Positions 1 through 9,873 of a stretch of DNA of 64,000 bases are shown here, piece after piece (position 1 is the stretch's first letter; each line of letters starts with the position of its first letter). The notes under the pieces are model-generated. The model made no database searches. It had not been told where the DNA came from and was given only the letters and a program-made list of their open reading frames with translations. The DNA lies in contig NC_017094.1 of the NCBI RefSeq assembly GCF_000284315.1, positions 2,480,001-2,544,000 of the forward strand, read 5' to 3'. The stretch is from Leptospirillum ferrooxidans C2-3 (GTDB taxonomy: Bacteria; Nitrospirota; Leptospirillia; Leptospirillales; Leptospirillaceae). Position numbers and translations under genes: made by a program.

Positions 1-12
1 CTCGGAGCGATT

Positions 13-780
13 TTGATACGGGAGAAAATCACCTTGCCCGGACCGGCATTTTTCGCCCTTTTCCTCGCCGGATTCCTTTTTTCGGAATATCTCATCGCCC
101 GAAGGGGTCTCCTGAAATCCGGAGTCTACGAGAAGGTCTCAAAGGCCGATCAACAGAGAAACCCTCTTGAGATCTGGATTCTCTCAGGGGGAATGATCTC
201 TGGTCTCCTCGCTCTTGGGGGAATTCCGGCGGTAATGGTTTTTCTTCTGGGAATGAATACGGTCCTGACCATTTCAAAAACAAACCATCGTCTGGAAAGA
301 GCCCCTGGACAAGGAGCCGTCCTGACCATTACAGAAAACATTTTGATCCCGGGAAAAATCTGGGAAGCAAAGAGCGATTTCAGACCGGTCATGAAGAAGA
401 ACCGGATCTTTACCAATAAGCGTTTCGTGGAAGGAACAATCACTCCATCCTTGTCTGAAAACAAGCCCTCCACAAGGACCAACCGGTTCAATCAGGGAAT
501 CGATTTCCCGGTATTTGCCGACGGGAACGCCCTGATTTCCGATCCCCAGATTTCATCTTCGTCTCCGGTAAGGGGAGATCCGGAACAGATCAGCACCATG
601 AGATCGCTCTATCGTCGCCCAAGAGAAGCGATCGATATCATCCCTGGATCCATTCTCCTTTTGTTCCTCTTTTTCTTCTTTGTCCTGCCCTGCCCCCAAT
701 CCTTTCCCAAAAAATCCAAAAACATTCCACTTGCCCAGAAAAGACTCTTCTCGGGACCCACCCGAATCCGCGCTCCATAG
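13..780 (+). CDS. Doubtful membrane protein, possibly 5'-truncated
   Basis: Open frame of 255 codons from a TTG; the frame is also open back to base 1, so the gene may begin before the window. Hydrophobic stretches lie near residues 10-28, 55-85 and 211-228, the last ending in a run of Leu and Phe; the middle is polar and Ser/Thr-rich. I recognise no family. No good ribosome site precedes the TTG and the product has no clear domain, so it may be a real small membrane protein, the tail of a larger gene, or non-coding. Confidence 0.35.
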   Translation: MIREKITLPGPAFFALFLAGFLFSEYLIARRGLLKSGVYEKVSKADQQRNPLEIWILSGGMISGLLALGGIPAVMVFLLGMNTVLTISKTNHRLERAPGQGAVLTITENILIPGKIWEAKSDFRPVMKKNRIFTNKRFVEGTITPSLSENKPSTRTNRFNQGIDFPVFADGNALISDPQISSSSPVRGDPEQISTMRSLYRRPREAIDIIPGSILLLFLFFFFVLPCPQSFPKKSKNIPLAQKRLFSGPTRIRAP

Positions 781-805
781 ATCACCTCCGATTTCTTGCG
801 ACCAC

Positions 806-833
806 TTCCAAAGACACAGTCCTGTCTTTGGAA
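806..833 (+). terminator. Perfect hairpin upstream of the first barrel gene
   Basis: Arms TTCCAAAGACA (806-816) and TGTCTTTGGAA (823-833) form an 11-bp perfect stem around the six-base loop CAGTCC. No T run follows, so it may be a weak terminator, an mRNA-stabilising hairpin or a DNA operator for the gene starting at 877. Confidence 0.45.
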
Positions 834-876
834 CATTCACTTCCGTCGAAAAACACAAGAATCGAAAGGGATCGCC

Positions 877-2037
877 ATGAGACCGTTTCATATCACAAGA
901 AGACACGGAAAACCGCTTTTTCCGGTGAAATATTTGCTGTTGATTCTCCTTGTATCAATACCCGGATTCAAACAGGCTTTTGCCGATACCCAAAGCCAGA
1001 CATCTCCCGCCACAGCCGACAAAATCAAAAAATCGGACAAGGCCGGTAACACCCCATCACCGGATGGTGACGGATTGTCCTGGAACGGGATAGATGCCCT
1101 TAAAGCCTACCGGAAGATGTGGAACCCTCTTTCTGCAGGACCGGAGCTCATTCCCATGGCCGACACCGCCCCTCCGGGAGAGTTCTATATCCGGCCATTC
1201 TTCTATGGCCAGTTTACCCAAGCCCAGTATACCGACAGCGGAGGCATTCATTCCCTTCCTGCCGGCTTTTACCAGACACAGCTTCTTTCCCTTGCGGAAA
1301 TCGGAGTCGGACTGACGGACAACACCCAATTCACCATTTTCCCATCGATGGTCTCGCTTTGGTCCGGAGCCGACGGACGGATCAACAACGGAAGCGGATT
1401 CTCGGATCTGACCATGGAGATCAAGTACCGTTTCTTTGTCCAGCACCCGGACCGGAAAATCCCCTCGATGGCATTCGCCATGCATGTGACCCTTCCAACA
1501 TCAAGCTGGACGAATGCTCCTGTTCCTCCGGGAGGATTACCCCCTCTTGCCAGGATTCCATCCACCCACTATGGAGCTCCGGCCATCACCCCGGCTCTTC
1601 TGACCCGTTATATTGCCAAACCATTTCGACTCTACGCAGATTTTTTCTACACATATGACTTTCCAAACAATGCGGCAATAGCGGGATCCCCCGGAAAACC
1701 ACTCGTCCAGTTCGGAGATATCGCCCAGTACCGGCTGGGAGCCGAAACCATGATCAATGACAAAACAGGCACCGGATTCATCTTGGAGTTTGCCGGGGAG
1801 TCCGGTCTCCCCTTCTCTGTCGACGGCCTCCCGATCAATGGAGGAGGCGCCCATGTCGGTGCGTTCAACATCTGGGGACTTCAACCCACCTTCGAAACCA
1901 ATCTGTCCAGAAACATCATCTGTTCCATCGGCGTGCTTTTGCCGATCGCCGGAACCAATCAATACCAGTCGATCAACCCCAATTTTTCGATTTACTGGTA
2001 TTGGGGACCAGGCGGAGGAGATGTCGTAGCCAGATAG
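877..2037 (+). CDS. Secreted outer-membrane beta-barrel-like protein (paralogue 1)
   Basis: 386 aa from the ATG at 877, chosen because a basic start plus a hydrophobic core (about residues 11-30) and an Ala-rich cleavage region ending near FADTQ make a typical Sec signal peptide, with AAAGG upstream. The mature part is rich in alternating aromatic and polar residues and ends in aromatic strands (SIYWYWGPGG), as in transporter-type outer-membrane barrels. It shares the pattern AKPFRLY and the stretch around ND-TGTGFILEFAGESG with the next gene, so the two are tandem paralogues. The substrate is unknown. A longer start at 796 would lose the signal peptide. Confidence 0.7.
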   Translation: MRPFHITRRHGKPLFPVKYLLLILLVSIPGFKQAFADTQSQTSPATADKIKKSDKAGNTPSPDGDGLSWNGIDALKAYRKMWNPLSAGPELIPMADTAPPGEFYIRPFFYGQFTQAQYTDSGGIHSLPAGFYQTQLLSLAEIGVGLTDNTQFTIFPSMVSLWSGADGRINNGSGFSDLTMEIKYRFFVQHPDRKIPSMAFAMHVTLPTSSWTNAPVPPGGLPPLARIPSTHYGAPAITPALLTRYIAKPFRLYADFFYTYDFPNNAAIAGSPGKPLVQFGDIAQYRLGAETMINDKTGTGFILEFAGESGLPFSVDGLPINGGGAHVGAFNIWGLQPTFETNLSRNIICSIGVLLPIAGTNQYQSINPNFSIYWYWGPGGGDVVAR

Positions 2038-2058
2038 ATTTCCGTTGTTATCGTGAAC

Positions 2059-2098
2059 GTTCTGGAGGTTGGAGAAAAGATCCACCAGCCTCCAGAAC
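2059..2098 (+). terminator. Intergenic hairpin between the two barrel genes
   Basis: GTTCTGGAGGTTGG (2059-2072) pairs with CCAGCCTCCAGAAC (2085-2098), 14 bp with one wobble and a 12-base loop. No T tract follows, so it may attenuate or process the transcript rather than end it. Confidence 0.45.
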
Positions 2099-2131
2099 AT
2101 GCTTCTCTTTAAAATACAGGAGGACCCGAAG

Positions 2132-3259
2132 ATGGACATACTCTCCGGCATACGCATCGCCATTCCCGTTCTTCTGCTTTTACTGCCCGTTCCGAATGCG
2201 GCCTGGTCAAGCTCTCCTGCCCCGACCGGAACGGACAGTCAAAATGGGGCGCCTTCCAATATCCAGCCTCCCTCCGAGGATGATCTTCTCCCGGAGTTCG
2301 ACAAATTGATGAAACCGGACTACCTCCCATGGGGACCATTGACAAGCGGCCCATTTTTTACAGGGAACGCCAATACCGTTCCGGTCGGATCCTTTTTTGT
2401 CCGCAGTGCCTGGTCCGACAATCTGATGTTTGGCCAGGGACTGAACCTGTCATCCATGAGCGGAGAATCGCGCATTGATGTGGGACTTATGAAAAACCTT
2501 GAGATGGATCTGGTCGTCCCTGTCGGAATCAATTCCCAGGACAGCGCGGGAACAAACAACCAGAGAATAACCCGCTGGGGCGTGGGAGATACCGTGATCT
2601 TTTTCCGATACAACTTTCTATTGGAACACGATGTCTATTCCCTGTGGCACCGGCCATCCCTGACCATCGAACCACAGATTGTCCTCCCCACCGGGAAATA
2701 CACGGAACTCAGCCCGACAGCCAACGGACTCGACCAGATGGGAAACGGAACCACCAACGAAGGGCTCTACCTGATCGCTAAAAAAAGTGCGAAACCCTTC
2801 CGTCTGTATTTCATGGCGGGAGATATTGTGCAAAACCCGGCCACAGTGGGCGCCAACTATGCCTCCAACAATGTCACCTTCACCCCCATTCCCTGTACGG
2901 CGTCCGGTCAATGCCAATCGGGCCGATTCAACATGGTGGACGGAAATCTTGTCGACTATTCGCTCGCTGTTGAACAGATTCTGAACGACAACTACGGACT
3001 CGGATATGTCCTGGAGGTGGTGGGGCAGACACAAACAGGCTCAAGCCTTGTCTTCGGAAATGCGACAGTGCCTTCCTGGAGCTATTTATGGGTCGCACCG
3101 TCCTTTGAAGTGAAGTATCCCAGTACCGGGAAAATGGCGGTCACATGGAGCGTCGGGGTAGCGTTACCCCTTTACCAGTCGAATATTCCGCAGATGTATA
3201 CCCCATTCGGAATGGCGACTGTCTGGTATAACGGTGTCTTCGGATACAGAGGAGAATAA
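2132..3259 (+). CDS. Secreted outer-membrane beta-barrel-like protein (paralogue 2)
   Basis: 375 aa from the ATG at 2132, preceded by AGGAGGA. The first ~22 residues form a Sec signal peptide ending at NAAWSSS. The mature protein resembles the preceding gene: AKPFRLYFMAGD, then NDNYGLGYVLEVVGQTQTG, and strands rich in Trp, Tyr and Phe to the C-terminus. A disulfide is possible in the loop PCTASGQC. The pair precedes a TPR lipoprotein by one base, so they are probably one operon for an envelope function. No substrate can be named. Confidence 0.7.
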   Translation: MDILSGIRIAIPVLLLLLPVPNAAWSSSPAPTGTDSQNGAPSNIQPPSEDDLLPEFDKLMKPDYLPWGPLTSGPFFTGNANTVPVGSFFVRSAWSDNLMFGQGLNLSSMSGESRIDVGLMKNLEMDLVVPVGINSQDSAGTNNQRITRWGVGDTVIFFRYNFLLEHDVYSLWHRPSLTIEPQIVLPTGKYTELSPTANGLDQMGNGTTNEGLYLIAKKSAKPFRLYFMAGDIVQNPATVGANYASNNVTFTPIPCTASGQCQSGRFNMVDGNLVDYSLAVEQILNDNYGLGYVLEVVGQTQTGSSLVFGNATVPSWSYLWVAPSFEVKYPSTGKMAVTWSVGVALPLYQSNIPQMYTPFGMATVWYNGVFGYRGE

Positions 3260-3260
3260 A

Positions 3261-3950
3261 ATGAATACCAAAAAAATGGAAAGAAAAATCCTTTACCGAG
3301 CCTTCTTTGGGTGTCTCATCCTCTTTTCGGTTCTTTCCGGTTGTGCGGAGACTCCCACAAAAACAGAATCCGCCTATTTGTTCGAACGCGATGGCTACAA
3401 GGCCTATCAGGACCATCGGTGGGTCGAGGCGGAAAAGGATTACCGCCAGGCATCGAATCTTGATCCCCTGAACCTCAAGTACAGGAATAATCTTTCCATC
3501 ATCCTTCACAGGGAAGGGAAGGAAAGGGAAGCGGGAAAGATTCTTGAACTTGGGCAGATGGAAAACTCCCCGGCAGGAGAACATATCCTCATCAGCCGCG
3601 CCCATACGTTGCTGGAGCGACATCAATATCCACAGGCTAAAGAGATCCTTGACGGAATGCGCTTCTCCCGAAGCTGGCCCACAGGATTCAAGAGGCTGAT
3701 GGCCTATGCGGATATCCGAACCGGCCATTATGGAGAGGCATCCATTCTCCTTCACGAAATCATTCAAAAAAGACCCCGGGATCCGGTGGTATTGGGATAT
3801 CTCTCAATTGTATACAAGAAAGAGGGAGCGGAGAGTCTGGCCCAGAAAAATTTCCAACGGGCCCTGGAGCTCTCCCGCTCATCGAGATTCCGGAAATCCC
3901 TCGCGCTTCTTTTTAACGAAACAGACAGCGGAAGTAAAAATGCTCCCTGA
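3261..3950 (+). CDS. TPR-repeat lipoprotein
   Basis: 229 aa. The ATG at 3261 follows GAGGAGAA and comes one base after the preceding stop. A lipobox (SVLSGC) ends a short hydrophobic signal, so the mature protein should be lipidated at Cys and anchored in the envelope. The rest is helical with TPR signatures: GYKAYQDHRWVEAEKDYRQASNLDP, an NLSIILHREGKEREA unit, and later AHTLLERHQYPQAKEIL and LSIVYKKEGAESLAQKNFQRALELS units, about five in all. TPR lipoproteins commonly help assemble outer-membrane or secretion complexes, and its place after two barrel genes fits that. The specific role is unknown. Confidence 0.75.
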   Translation: MNTKKMERKILYRAFFGCLILFSVLSGCAETPTKTESAYLFERDGYKAYQDHRWVEAEKDYRQASNLDPLNLKYRNNLSIILHREGKEREAGKILELGQMENSPAGEHILISRAHTLLERHQYPQAKEILDGMRFSRSWPTGFKRLMAYADIRTGHYGEASILLHEIIQKRPRDPVVLGYLSIVYKKEGAESLAQKNFQRALELSRSSRFRKSLALLFNETDSGSKNAP

Positions 3951-4047
3951 CGACAATGCTCCGATAGACCTGTAAAATCTTTAACTTATTTTGTCATTTG
4001 GATTTTATGGAAAATTGACAGGGGGGTGAGAGGTCCCTTTGACCCCA

Positions 4048-4071
4048 TACCATTTTTGTACCTAAATGGTA
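4048..4071 (+). promoter_or_regulatory. Inverted repeat upstream of the nifH promoter
   Basis: TACCATTT (4048-4055), 8-bp spacer TTGTACCT, AAATGGTA (4064-4071): perfect 8-bp arms centred about 95 bp upstream of the -24 box. This is in the usual range for an enhancer-type activator of a sigma-54 promoter, but it is not the NifA consensus TGT-N10-ACA. Confidence 0.45.
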
Positions 4072-4086
4072 CGATTGTTGACATTT

Positions 4087-4096
4087 TGTGATCACA
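4087..4096 (+). promoter_or_regulatory. TGTGATCACA palindrome, CRP/FNR-like half-site spacing
   Basis: Perfect 10-bp palindrome followed by TTT, about 55-60 bp upstream of the -24 element. It contains the TGTGA core used by CRP/FNR-family proteins, though the spacing is shorter than either consensus. Possible regulator site. Confidence 0.3.
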
Positions 4097-4124
4097 TTTC
4101 CTTTTTCCAGAAAAGCAGAAATCC

Positions 4125-4140
4125 TGTTTCAAGCATAACA
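4125..4140 (+). promoter_or_regulatory. TGT-N10-ACA match (NifA-type UAS), unusual position
   Basis: TGT at 4125-4127 and ACA at 4138-4140 with exactly ten bases between. It is a literal NifA-site match but ends only 8 bp before the -24 box, whereas NifA sites usually lie 80-150 bp upstream of the start. It may be chance. Confidence 0.3.
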
Positions 4141-4148
4141 TGCGGATC

Positions 4149-4164
4149 TGGCACGCTCATTGCT
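4149..4164 (+). promoter_or_regulatory. Sigma-54 (-24/-12) promoter of the nif operon
   Basis: TGGCACG-CTCA-TTGCT matches the sigma-54 consensus TGGCACG-N4-TTGCW at every defined base. GG is at 4150-4151 and GC at 4162-4163. Transcription should start near 4174-4176, giving a leader of about 200 nt before nifH. Confidence 0.93.
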
Positions 4165-4187
4165 AGTAATATCACGCCAGCCATTTT

Positions 4188-4215
4188 CCGAAAGATTCGA
4201 GGCAGAGTCTTTCGG
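4188..4215 (+). promoter_or_regulatory. Hexaloop hairpin in the nifH leader
   Basis: Stem of 11 bp with one T-G wobble (4188-4198 with 4205-4215) closing the hexanucleotide loop GAGGCA (4199-4204). ANTAR proteins bind paired stems with six-base loops, with A at loop position 1 and G at position 4 as I recall the consensus. Position 4 matches here; position 1 does not. Confidence 0.55.
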
Positions 4216-4290
4216 GGAAGGAGCTGAAAGAAATGGATTGAAGGAACAGAAAACTAAACGGGGTCGGTACAATATGCCGACCAGGCGCTG

Positions 4291-5251
<961 letters not shown>

Positions 5252-5271
5252 TTCTCGCTCTTTTCAATCAT

Positions 5272-5294
5272 GAAGGGGGAGCTGCTCCCCCTTC
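5272..5294 (+). terminator. Strong hairpin between nifH and nifD
   Basis: GAAGGGGGAGC (5272-5282) pairs with GCTCCCCCTTC (5284-5294), followed by the weak pyrimidine run TATCTTCCTTC. It probably acts as a partial terminator or 3' stabiliser that raises nifH mRNA above nifDK mRNA. Confidence 0.65.
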
Positions 5295-5360
5295 TATCTT
5301 CCTTCTGTCCCACCTTATGCAGGGAAATGTCCCTGAATCGCCATCCGATCGGAGGGTTCC

Positions 5361-6791
5361 ATGAGCAACAACATTGAAGAAGCCAAAAAAATTATTGAGG
5401 AGGTCCTGAGCGTCTACCCCGAAAAAACCCGGAAAAAACGCGAAAAGCACCTGAATGTCTTCGAAGAGGGAAAGCCGGATTGCGGAGTCAAGTCCAACAT
5501 CAAGACCGTCCCTGGCGTGATGACCATTCGCGGATGCGCCTATGCCGGATCCAAGGGAGTGGTCTGGGGCCCCATCAAGGACATGATTCACATCAGCCAC
5601 GGTCCCGTGGGTTGCGGGCAATATTCCTGGGCCGCGCGCAGAAACTACTACATCGGCACAACAGGCGTCGACTCCTTTGTCACCATGCAGTTCACCTCCG
5701 ACTTCCAGGAGAAGGATATCGTCTTCGGTGGAGACAAGAAGCTCGAGAAAATCATCGACGAGATCGAAGTCCTGTTTCCCCTGAACAACGGAATCACCAT
5801 CCAGTCGGAATGCCCGATCGGTCTCATTGGAGACGACATCGAGGCGGTCTCGAAGAAAAAGAGCAAGGAACACAACGGAAAGACCATCGTGCCGGTCCGC
5901 TGCGAAGGATTTCGGGGAGTCAGCCAGTCACTCGGACACCATATCGCCAACGATACGATCCGCGACTGGGTTTTTGACAAAAAAACAGGCAAGCCCATCG
6001 AGACAACTCCCTACGATGTGGCCATCATCGGCGATTACAACATCGGCGGAGATGCCTGGTCTTCCAGGATCCTCCTCGAAGAAATGGGGCTCAGGGTCGT
6101 TGCCCAATGGTCTGGAGACGGTTCGATCGAGGAGCTCATCAATACCCCGAAGGTCAAGCTGAACGTTCTCCATTGCTATCGCTCCATGAACTACATCTCC
6201 CGTCACATGGAAGAGAAGTACGGGATTCCATGGGTGGAATACAACTTCTTCGGACCTTCGAAGATCGCCGAATCCCTCAGGAAGATCGCCGCTTTCTTCG
6301 ATGACACCATCAAGGAAAATGCGGAAAAGGTCATCGCCAAATATGAAGCCCTGACCAAGGCCACCATCGAAAAATACAAGCCACGGCTTGCAGACAAGAC
6401 GGTCATGCTGTTCGTCGGCGGACTCAGGCCACGACACGTGATCGGCGCCTATGAAGATCTCGGCATGAATGTCATCGGAACCGGCTATGAGTTCGGCCAT
6501 AACGACGACTACCAGCGCACCACTCACTACGTCAAGGACGGAACCATCATCTACGACGATGTTACGGGATACGAGTTCGAGAAGTTCGTCGAGGCCCTCA
6601 AGCCTGACCTCGTAGCTTCCGGAATCAAGGAAAAATATGTTTTCCAGAAGATGGGATATCCATTCCGTCAGATGCACTCCTGGGATTATTCCGGCCCCTA
6701 TCACGGGTACGACGGTTTTACGATCTTTGCCCGGGACATGGACATGGCAATCAACAATCCAGTCTGGCAAATGGCAAAGGCCCCCTTTTGA
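5361..6791 (+). CDS. nifD: Nitrogenase MoFe protein alpha chain NifD
   Basis: 476 aa. P-cluster cysteines are visible at Cys59 (IRGCAYAG) and Cys85 ([10 protein letters not shown]), with the third in [11 protein letters not shown]. FeMo-cofactor ligands are Cys272 (LHCYRSMNY) and His439 ([14 protein letters not shown]). With NifK it forms the alpha2-beta2 dinitrogenase reducing N2 to NH3. The length fits the standard Mo-type chain without the ~50-residue insertion of clostridial forms. The start ATG at 5361 follows GGAGGG. It lies 109 bp after nifH and 63 bp before nifK in the same operon. Confidence 0.98.
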   Translation: MSNNIEEAKKIIEEVLSVYPEKTRKKREKHLNVFEEGKPDCGVKSNIKTVPGVMTIRGCAYAGSKGVVWGPIKDMIHISHGPVGCGQYSWAARRNYYIGTTGVDSFVTMQFTSDFQEKDIVFGGDKKLEKIIDEIEVLFPLNNGITIQSECPIGLIGDDIEAVSKKKSKEHNGKTIVPVRCEGFRGVSQSLGHHIANDTIRDWVFDKKTGKPIETTPYDVAIIGDYNIGGDAWSSRILLEEMGLRVVAQWSGDGSIEELINTPKVKLNVLHCYRSMNYISRHMEEKYGIPWVEYNFFGPSKIAESLRKIAAFFDDTIKENAEKVIAKYEALTKATIEKYKPRLADKTVMLFVGGLRPRHVIGAYEDLGMNVIGTGYEFGHNDDYQRTTHYVKDGTIIYDDVTGYEFEKFVEALKPDLVASGIKEKYVFQKMGYPFRQMHSWDYSGPYHGYDGFTIFARDMDMAINNPVWQMAKAPF

Positions 6792-6854
6792 GGCAATGCC
6801 AACAACCAGTCCGGTCGGGCAGGCTTGCCGCCCGTTTCATGTGAGGAACAGACA

Positions 6855-8393
6855 ATGAGCCAGAATCCAAAACACGTTCTAGATCACTTCAATCTTTTCC
6901 GGGAACCGGAATATGTGGAGATGTTCGAGAACAAGAAAAAGAACTTTGAAAATCCCCATCCGGAGGATGAGGTCTCTCGCATCATCGAGTGGACCAAAAC
7001 CGAGGAATACAAGGAACTGAACTTCAACAGGGATTCCCTGACGGTCAATCCGGCCAAGGCCTGTCAACCCCTGGGAGCCGTCTTTCTGGCTCTCGGGTTT
7101 GAAAATACGCTTCCGTTCGTCCATGGATCCCAGGGCTGCGTGGCTTATTACAGAAGTCATCTCTCCCGTCATTTCAAGGAACCGACCTCCTGCGTCTCCT
7201 CTTCCATGACGGAAGATGCTGCCGTCTTCGGTGGTCTCAACAACATGATCGATGGACTGGCCAACGCCTACGCCATGTACAAGCCCAAGATGATCGCCGT
7301 CTCGACGACCTGCATGGCCGAGGTCATCGGCGACGATCTCAACGCCTTCATCAAGACCTCGAAGGAAAAGGGTTCCGTACCGGAAGAATATGATGTCCCG
7401 TTCGCTCATACGCCTGCGTTTGTCGGTTCCCACATCACCGGCTACGACAATGCCCTGAAAGGAATCATGGAGCATTTCTGGGCCAAGAAAGAACGTACCG
7501 AAAACGAGACGATCAACATCGTCATGGGATTTGATGGCTACGCCGTCGGCAACATCCGGGAGCTGAAAAGGGTTTTGAAGGAGATGGGCATCAAGGCCAT
7601 CATTCTCTCCGACACAAGCGACGTCTTCGACACCCCGACAGACGGAACCTTCCGGATGTACATGGGCGGTACGACCCTTGAAGAGGCCAAGGAAGCCCTG
7701 CATTCGAAGGCGACCGTCTCTTTCCAGGAGTTCAACACTCCCAAATCGCTCGAATATGCCCAGAGTCTCGGGCAGAAGACGATGGCGTTCCAGTACCCCA
7801 TCGGAGTCCGGGCAACCGATCGCTGGCTGATGGCGCTCTCCGAGCTGACCGGAAAGGAAATTCCGGAGTCCATCAAGCTTGAAAGAGGACGATTGGTCGA
7901 TGCCGTGGCCGATTCCACCTCACATATCCACGGAAAGAAGTTTGCCCTTTACGGCGATCCCGACCAGATGCTGGGTCTATCCGAGTTTCTTATGGAGCTC
8001 GGTGCCGAACCGGTGCATGTCCTGGCCACAAACGGCGGCAAGGATTGGGAAGAAAAGATGAACGCCCTTTTCGCCACCTCCCCATTCGGAGCCGGATGCC
8101 ATGCGTACCCGGGCCGTGATCTCTGGCACATGAGAAGCCTTCTCTTTACCGAACCGGTGGACTTCCTGATCGGAAACACCTACGGGAAATACCTTGAAAG
8201 AGACACAGGAACGCCGTTGCTCCGGATCGGATTCCCGATCTTCGACCGTCACCATCACCACCGCTACCCGACAGTCGGCTACCAGGGGGCGATGAACGTC
8301 CTCGTGAAGATCCTCGACAAGATCTTCGACGAAATCGACAAGAACACCAATGTTCCCAGCAAGACGGACTACAGCTACGACATCATTCGGTAA
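6855..8393 (+). CDS. nifK: Nitrogenase MoFe protein beta chain NifK
   Basis: 512 aa from the ATG at 6855, chosen over upstream in-frame codons because GAGGAAC precedes it and [20 protein letters not shown] is the usual NifK start. P-cluster ligands: Cys70 (KACQPLGA), Cys95 ([12 protein letters not shown]) and Cys153 ([12 protein letters not shown]). It partners NifD, contributing half of each P-cluster. The C-terminus ([10 protein letters not shown]) is the conserved NifK tail. Confidence 0.98.
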   Translation: MSQNPKHVLDHFNLFREPEYVEMFENKKKNFENPHPEDEVSRIIEWTKTEEYKELNFNRDSLTVNPAKACQPLGAVFLALGFENTLPFVHGSQGCVAYYRSHLSRHFKEPTSCVSSSMTEDAAVFGGLNNMIDGLANAYAMYKPKMIAVSTTCMAEVIGDDLNAFIKTSKEKGSVPEEYDVPFAHTPAFVGSHITGYDNALKGIMEHFWAKKERTENETINIVMGFDGYAVGNIRELKRVLKEMGIKAIILSDTSDVFDTPTDGTFRMYMGGTTLEEAKEALHSKATVSFQEFNTPKSLEYAQSLGQKTMAFQYPIGVRATDRWLMALSELTGKEIPESIKLERGRLVDAVADSTSHIHGKKFALYGDPDQMLGLSEFLMELGAEPVHVLATNGGKDWEEKMNALFATSPFGAGCHAYPGRDLWHMRSLLFTEPVDFLIGNTYGKYLERDTGTPLLRIGFPIFDRHHHHRYPTVGYQGAMNVLVKILDKIFDEIDKNTNVPSKTDYSYDIIR

Positions 8394-8417
8394 CACGGGA
8401 AACACTTGCATCGGATG

Positions 8418-8444
8418 CCGGGGAGAAAAGAAATCTCTCCCCGG
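8418..8444 (+). terminator. Hairpin between nifK and nifE
   Basis: CCGGGGAGA (8418-8426) pairs with TCTCCCCGG (8436-8444), nine bp with a nine-base loop, followed by ATTTTGG. It probably lowers nifEN expression relative to nifHDK. Confidence 0.55.
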
Positions 8445-8460
8445 ATTTTGGGAGAACACC

Positions 8461-9861
8461 ATGCTAAACCAAAAGGTTCAGGAAGTTTTTGAAGAACCGG
8501 CCTGCGGTCACAACAAGGCCAAATCGGAAAAAGATCGTAAAAAGGGTTGCACGAAAGTGGCAACACCAGGAGCAGCAGCTGGCGGATGCGCATTTGACGG
8601 CGCCAAGATTGCCCTCCAGCCCATCGTCGATGCCGCCCACCTGGTTCATGGCCCGATCGCCTGCGAGGGGAACTCCTGGGACAACCGCTCTGCGCTGTCC
8701 TCCGGATCCAGACTGTATCGCACAGGCTTTACGACGGACATGAACGAGATGGACGTCATCTATGGCGGAGAAAAACACCTTTTCAAGGCCATCCGCCAAA
8801 TCATCGAACGCTTTGATCCCCCGGCGGTCTTTCTGTACCAGACATGCGTTCCCGCCATTATCGGCGACGATATCGAGGCCGTGGCAAAGGCCGCGACTGA
8901 AAAATTCGGAAAGCCGGTCATTCCGGTCAACGCTCCCGGTTTCGTCGGCGGGAAAAATCTCGGGAACAAGCTGGCGGGAGAAGCTCTCCTGGACTATGTC
9001 ATCGGAACCATGGAGCCGGAGACAACAACGCCGACCGATCTCAACATCATCGGAGAATACAACCTCTCGGGAGAGCTCTGGCAGGTCAGTCCCCTTCTCG
9101 ACCGACTCGGGATCCGGGTATCGGCCTGCATCAGCGGAGACGCACGCTACCGGGAGGTCGCCTCTTCCCACAGGGCAAGGGCCGCCATGCTGGTTTGCAG
9201 CAAGGCCATGATCAACATCGCGAGCAAGATGGAAGAGCGCTACCAGATTCCATGGTTCGAGGGTTCGTTCTACGGGATCTCCGACATGAGCACATCGCTT
9301 CGAAACATTTCCCGTCTGCTGGTCGACAGGGGGGCTCCTTCGGATCTCATCGAACGCACGGAAGACCTGATCGTGTCGGAAGAGAAGGAAGCATGGGCGG
9401 CGATTGAACGTTTCCGGCCAGGTCTCGAAGGCAAACGGGCGCTCCTGATCACCGGCGGAGTCAAAAGCTGGTCGGTGGTATCGGCCCTGATGGAAGCGGG
9501 TCTTGTGGTGGTGGGTACGAGCGTCAAAAAGTCCACGAAAGAGGACAAGGAGCGCATTACCGAGCTCATGGGCGAAGATGCGCACATGATCGACACCATG
9601 ACCCCGAGAGAGATGTACCGGATGCTGAAGGATGCTGAAGCGGACATCCTCATGGCCGGAGGGAGATCCCAGTTTGTCGCGCTCAAGGCCAGGGTTCCTT
9701 TCCTCGATGTCAACCAGGAAAGACGATTTGCCTTTGCGGGTTACAAGGGCATGGTGACTCTGGTCTCCGAGCTCCATCGCACCATTACCAACCCGATTTT
9801 CCAGACGCTCAAGAATCCGGCTCCGTGGTCCCCCGGCTGCCGGACCACACCGCTGGTGTAG
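8461..9861 (+). CDS. nifE: FeMo-cofactor scaffold NifE
   Basis: 466 aa, homologous to NifD. With NifN it forms the scaffold where the NifB-derived precursor receives Mo and homocitrate. The Cys pattern for the P-cluster-like [4Fe-4S] site is seen at Cys43 ([11 protein letters not shown]), Cys68 ([13 protein letters not shown]) and the [11 protein letters not shown] motif. An N-terminal CGHNKAK...KKGC segment is typical of NifE. The start at 8461 is preceded by GGGAGAA; the open frame from 8350 overlaps nifK and is rejected. Confidence 0.96.
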   Translation: MLNQKVQEVFEEPACGHNKAKSEKDRKKGCTKVATPGAAAGGCAFDGAKIALQPIVDAAHLVHGPIACEGNSWDNRSALSSGSRLYRTGFTTDMNEMDVIYGGEKHLFKAIRQIIERFDPPAVFLYQTCVPAIIGDDIEAVAKAATEKFGKPVIPVNAPGFVGGKNLGNKLAGEALLDYVIGTMEPETTTPTDLNIIGEYNLSGELWQVSPLLDRLGIRVSACISGDARYREVASSHRARAAMLVCSKAMINIASKMEERYQIPWFEGSFYGISDMSTSLRNISRLLVDRGAPSDLIERTEDLIVSEEKEAWAAIERFRPGLEGKRALLITGGVKSWSVVSALMEAGLVVVGTSVKKSTKEDKERITELMGEDAHMIDTMTPREMYRMLKDAEADILMAGGRSQFVALKARVPFLDVNQERRFAFAGYKGMVTLVSELHRTITNPIFQTLKNPAPWSPGCRTTPLV

Positions 9862-9873
9862 GGCAAGGAGAAG

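Noticed and set aside
553-906. Minus-strand frame over the first gene boundary
   Set aside because: No domain or signal features, and it runs antisense to the signal-peptide region of a better-supported gene.
3963-3976. GATAGACCTGTAAA resembles GATAAGCCTGTAAA at 22242-22255, suggesting a shared activator site for both sigma-54 promoters
   Set aside because: 12 of 14 bases match, but the distances to the two -24 boxes are very different (about 175 and 30 bp) and the left arm is missing in the first copy.
4262-4282. Second leader hairpin as a canonical ANTAR hexaloop
   Set aside because: With best pairing the loop has five or seven bases, not six, so it is listed only as a hairpin.
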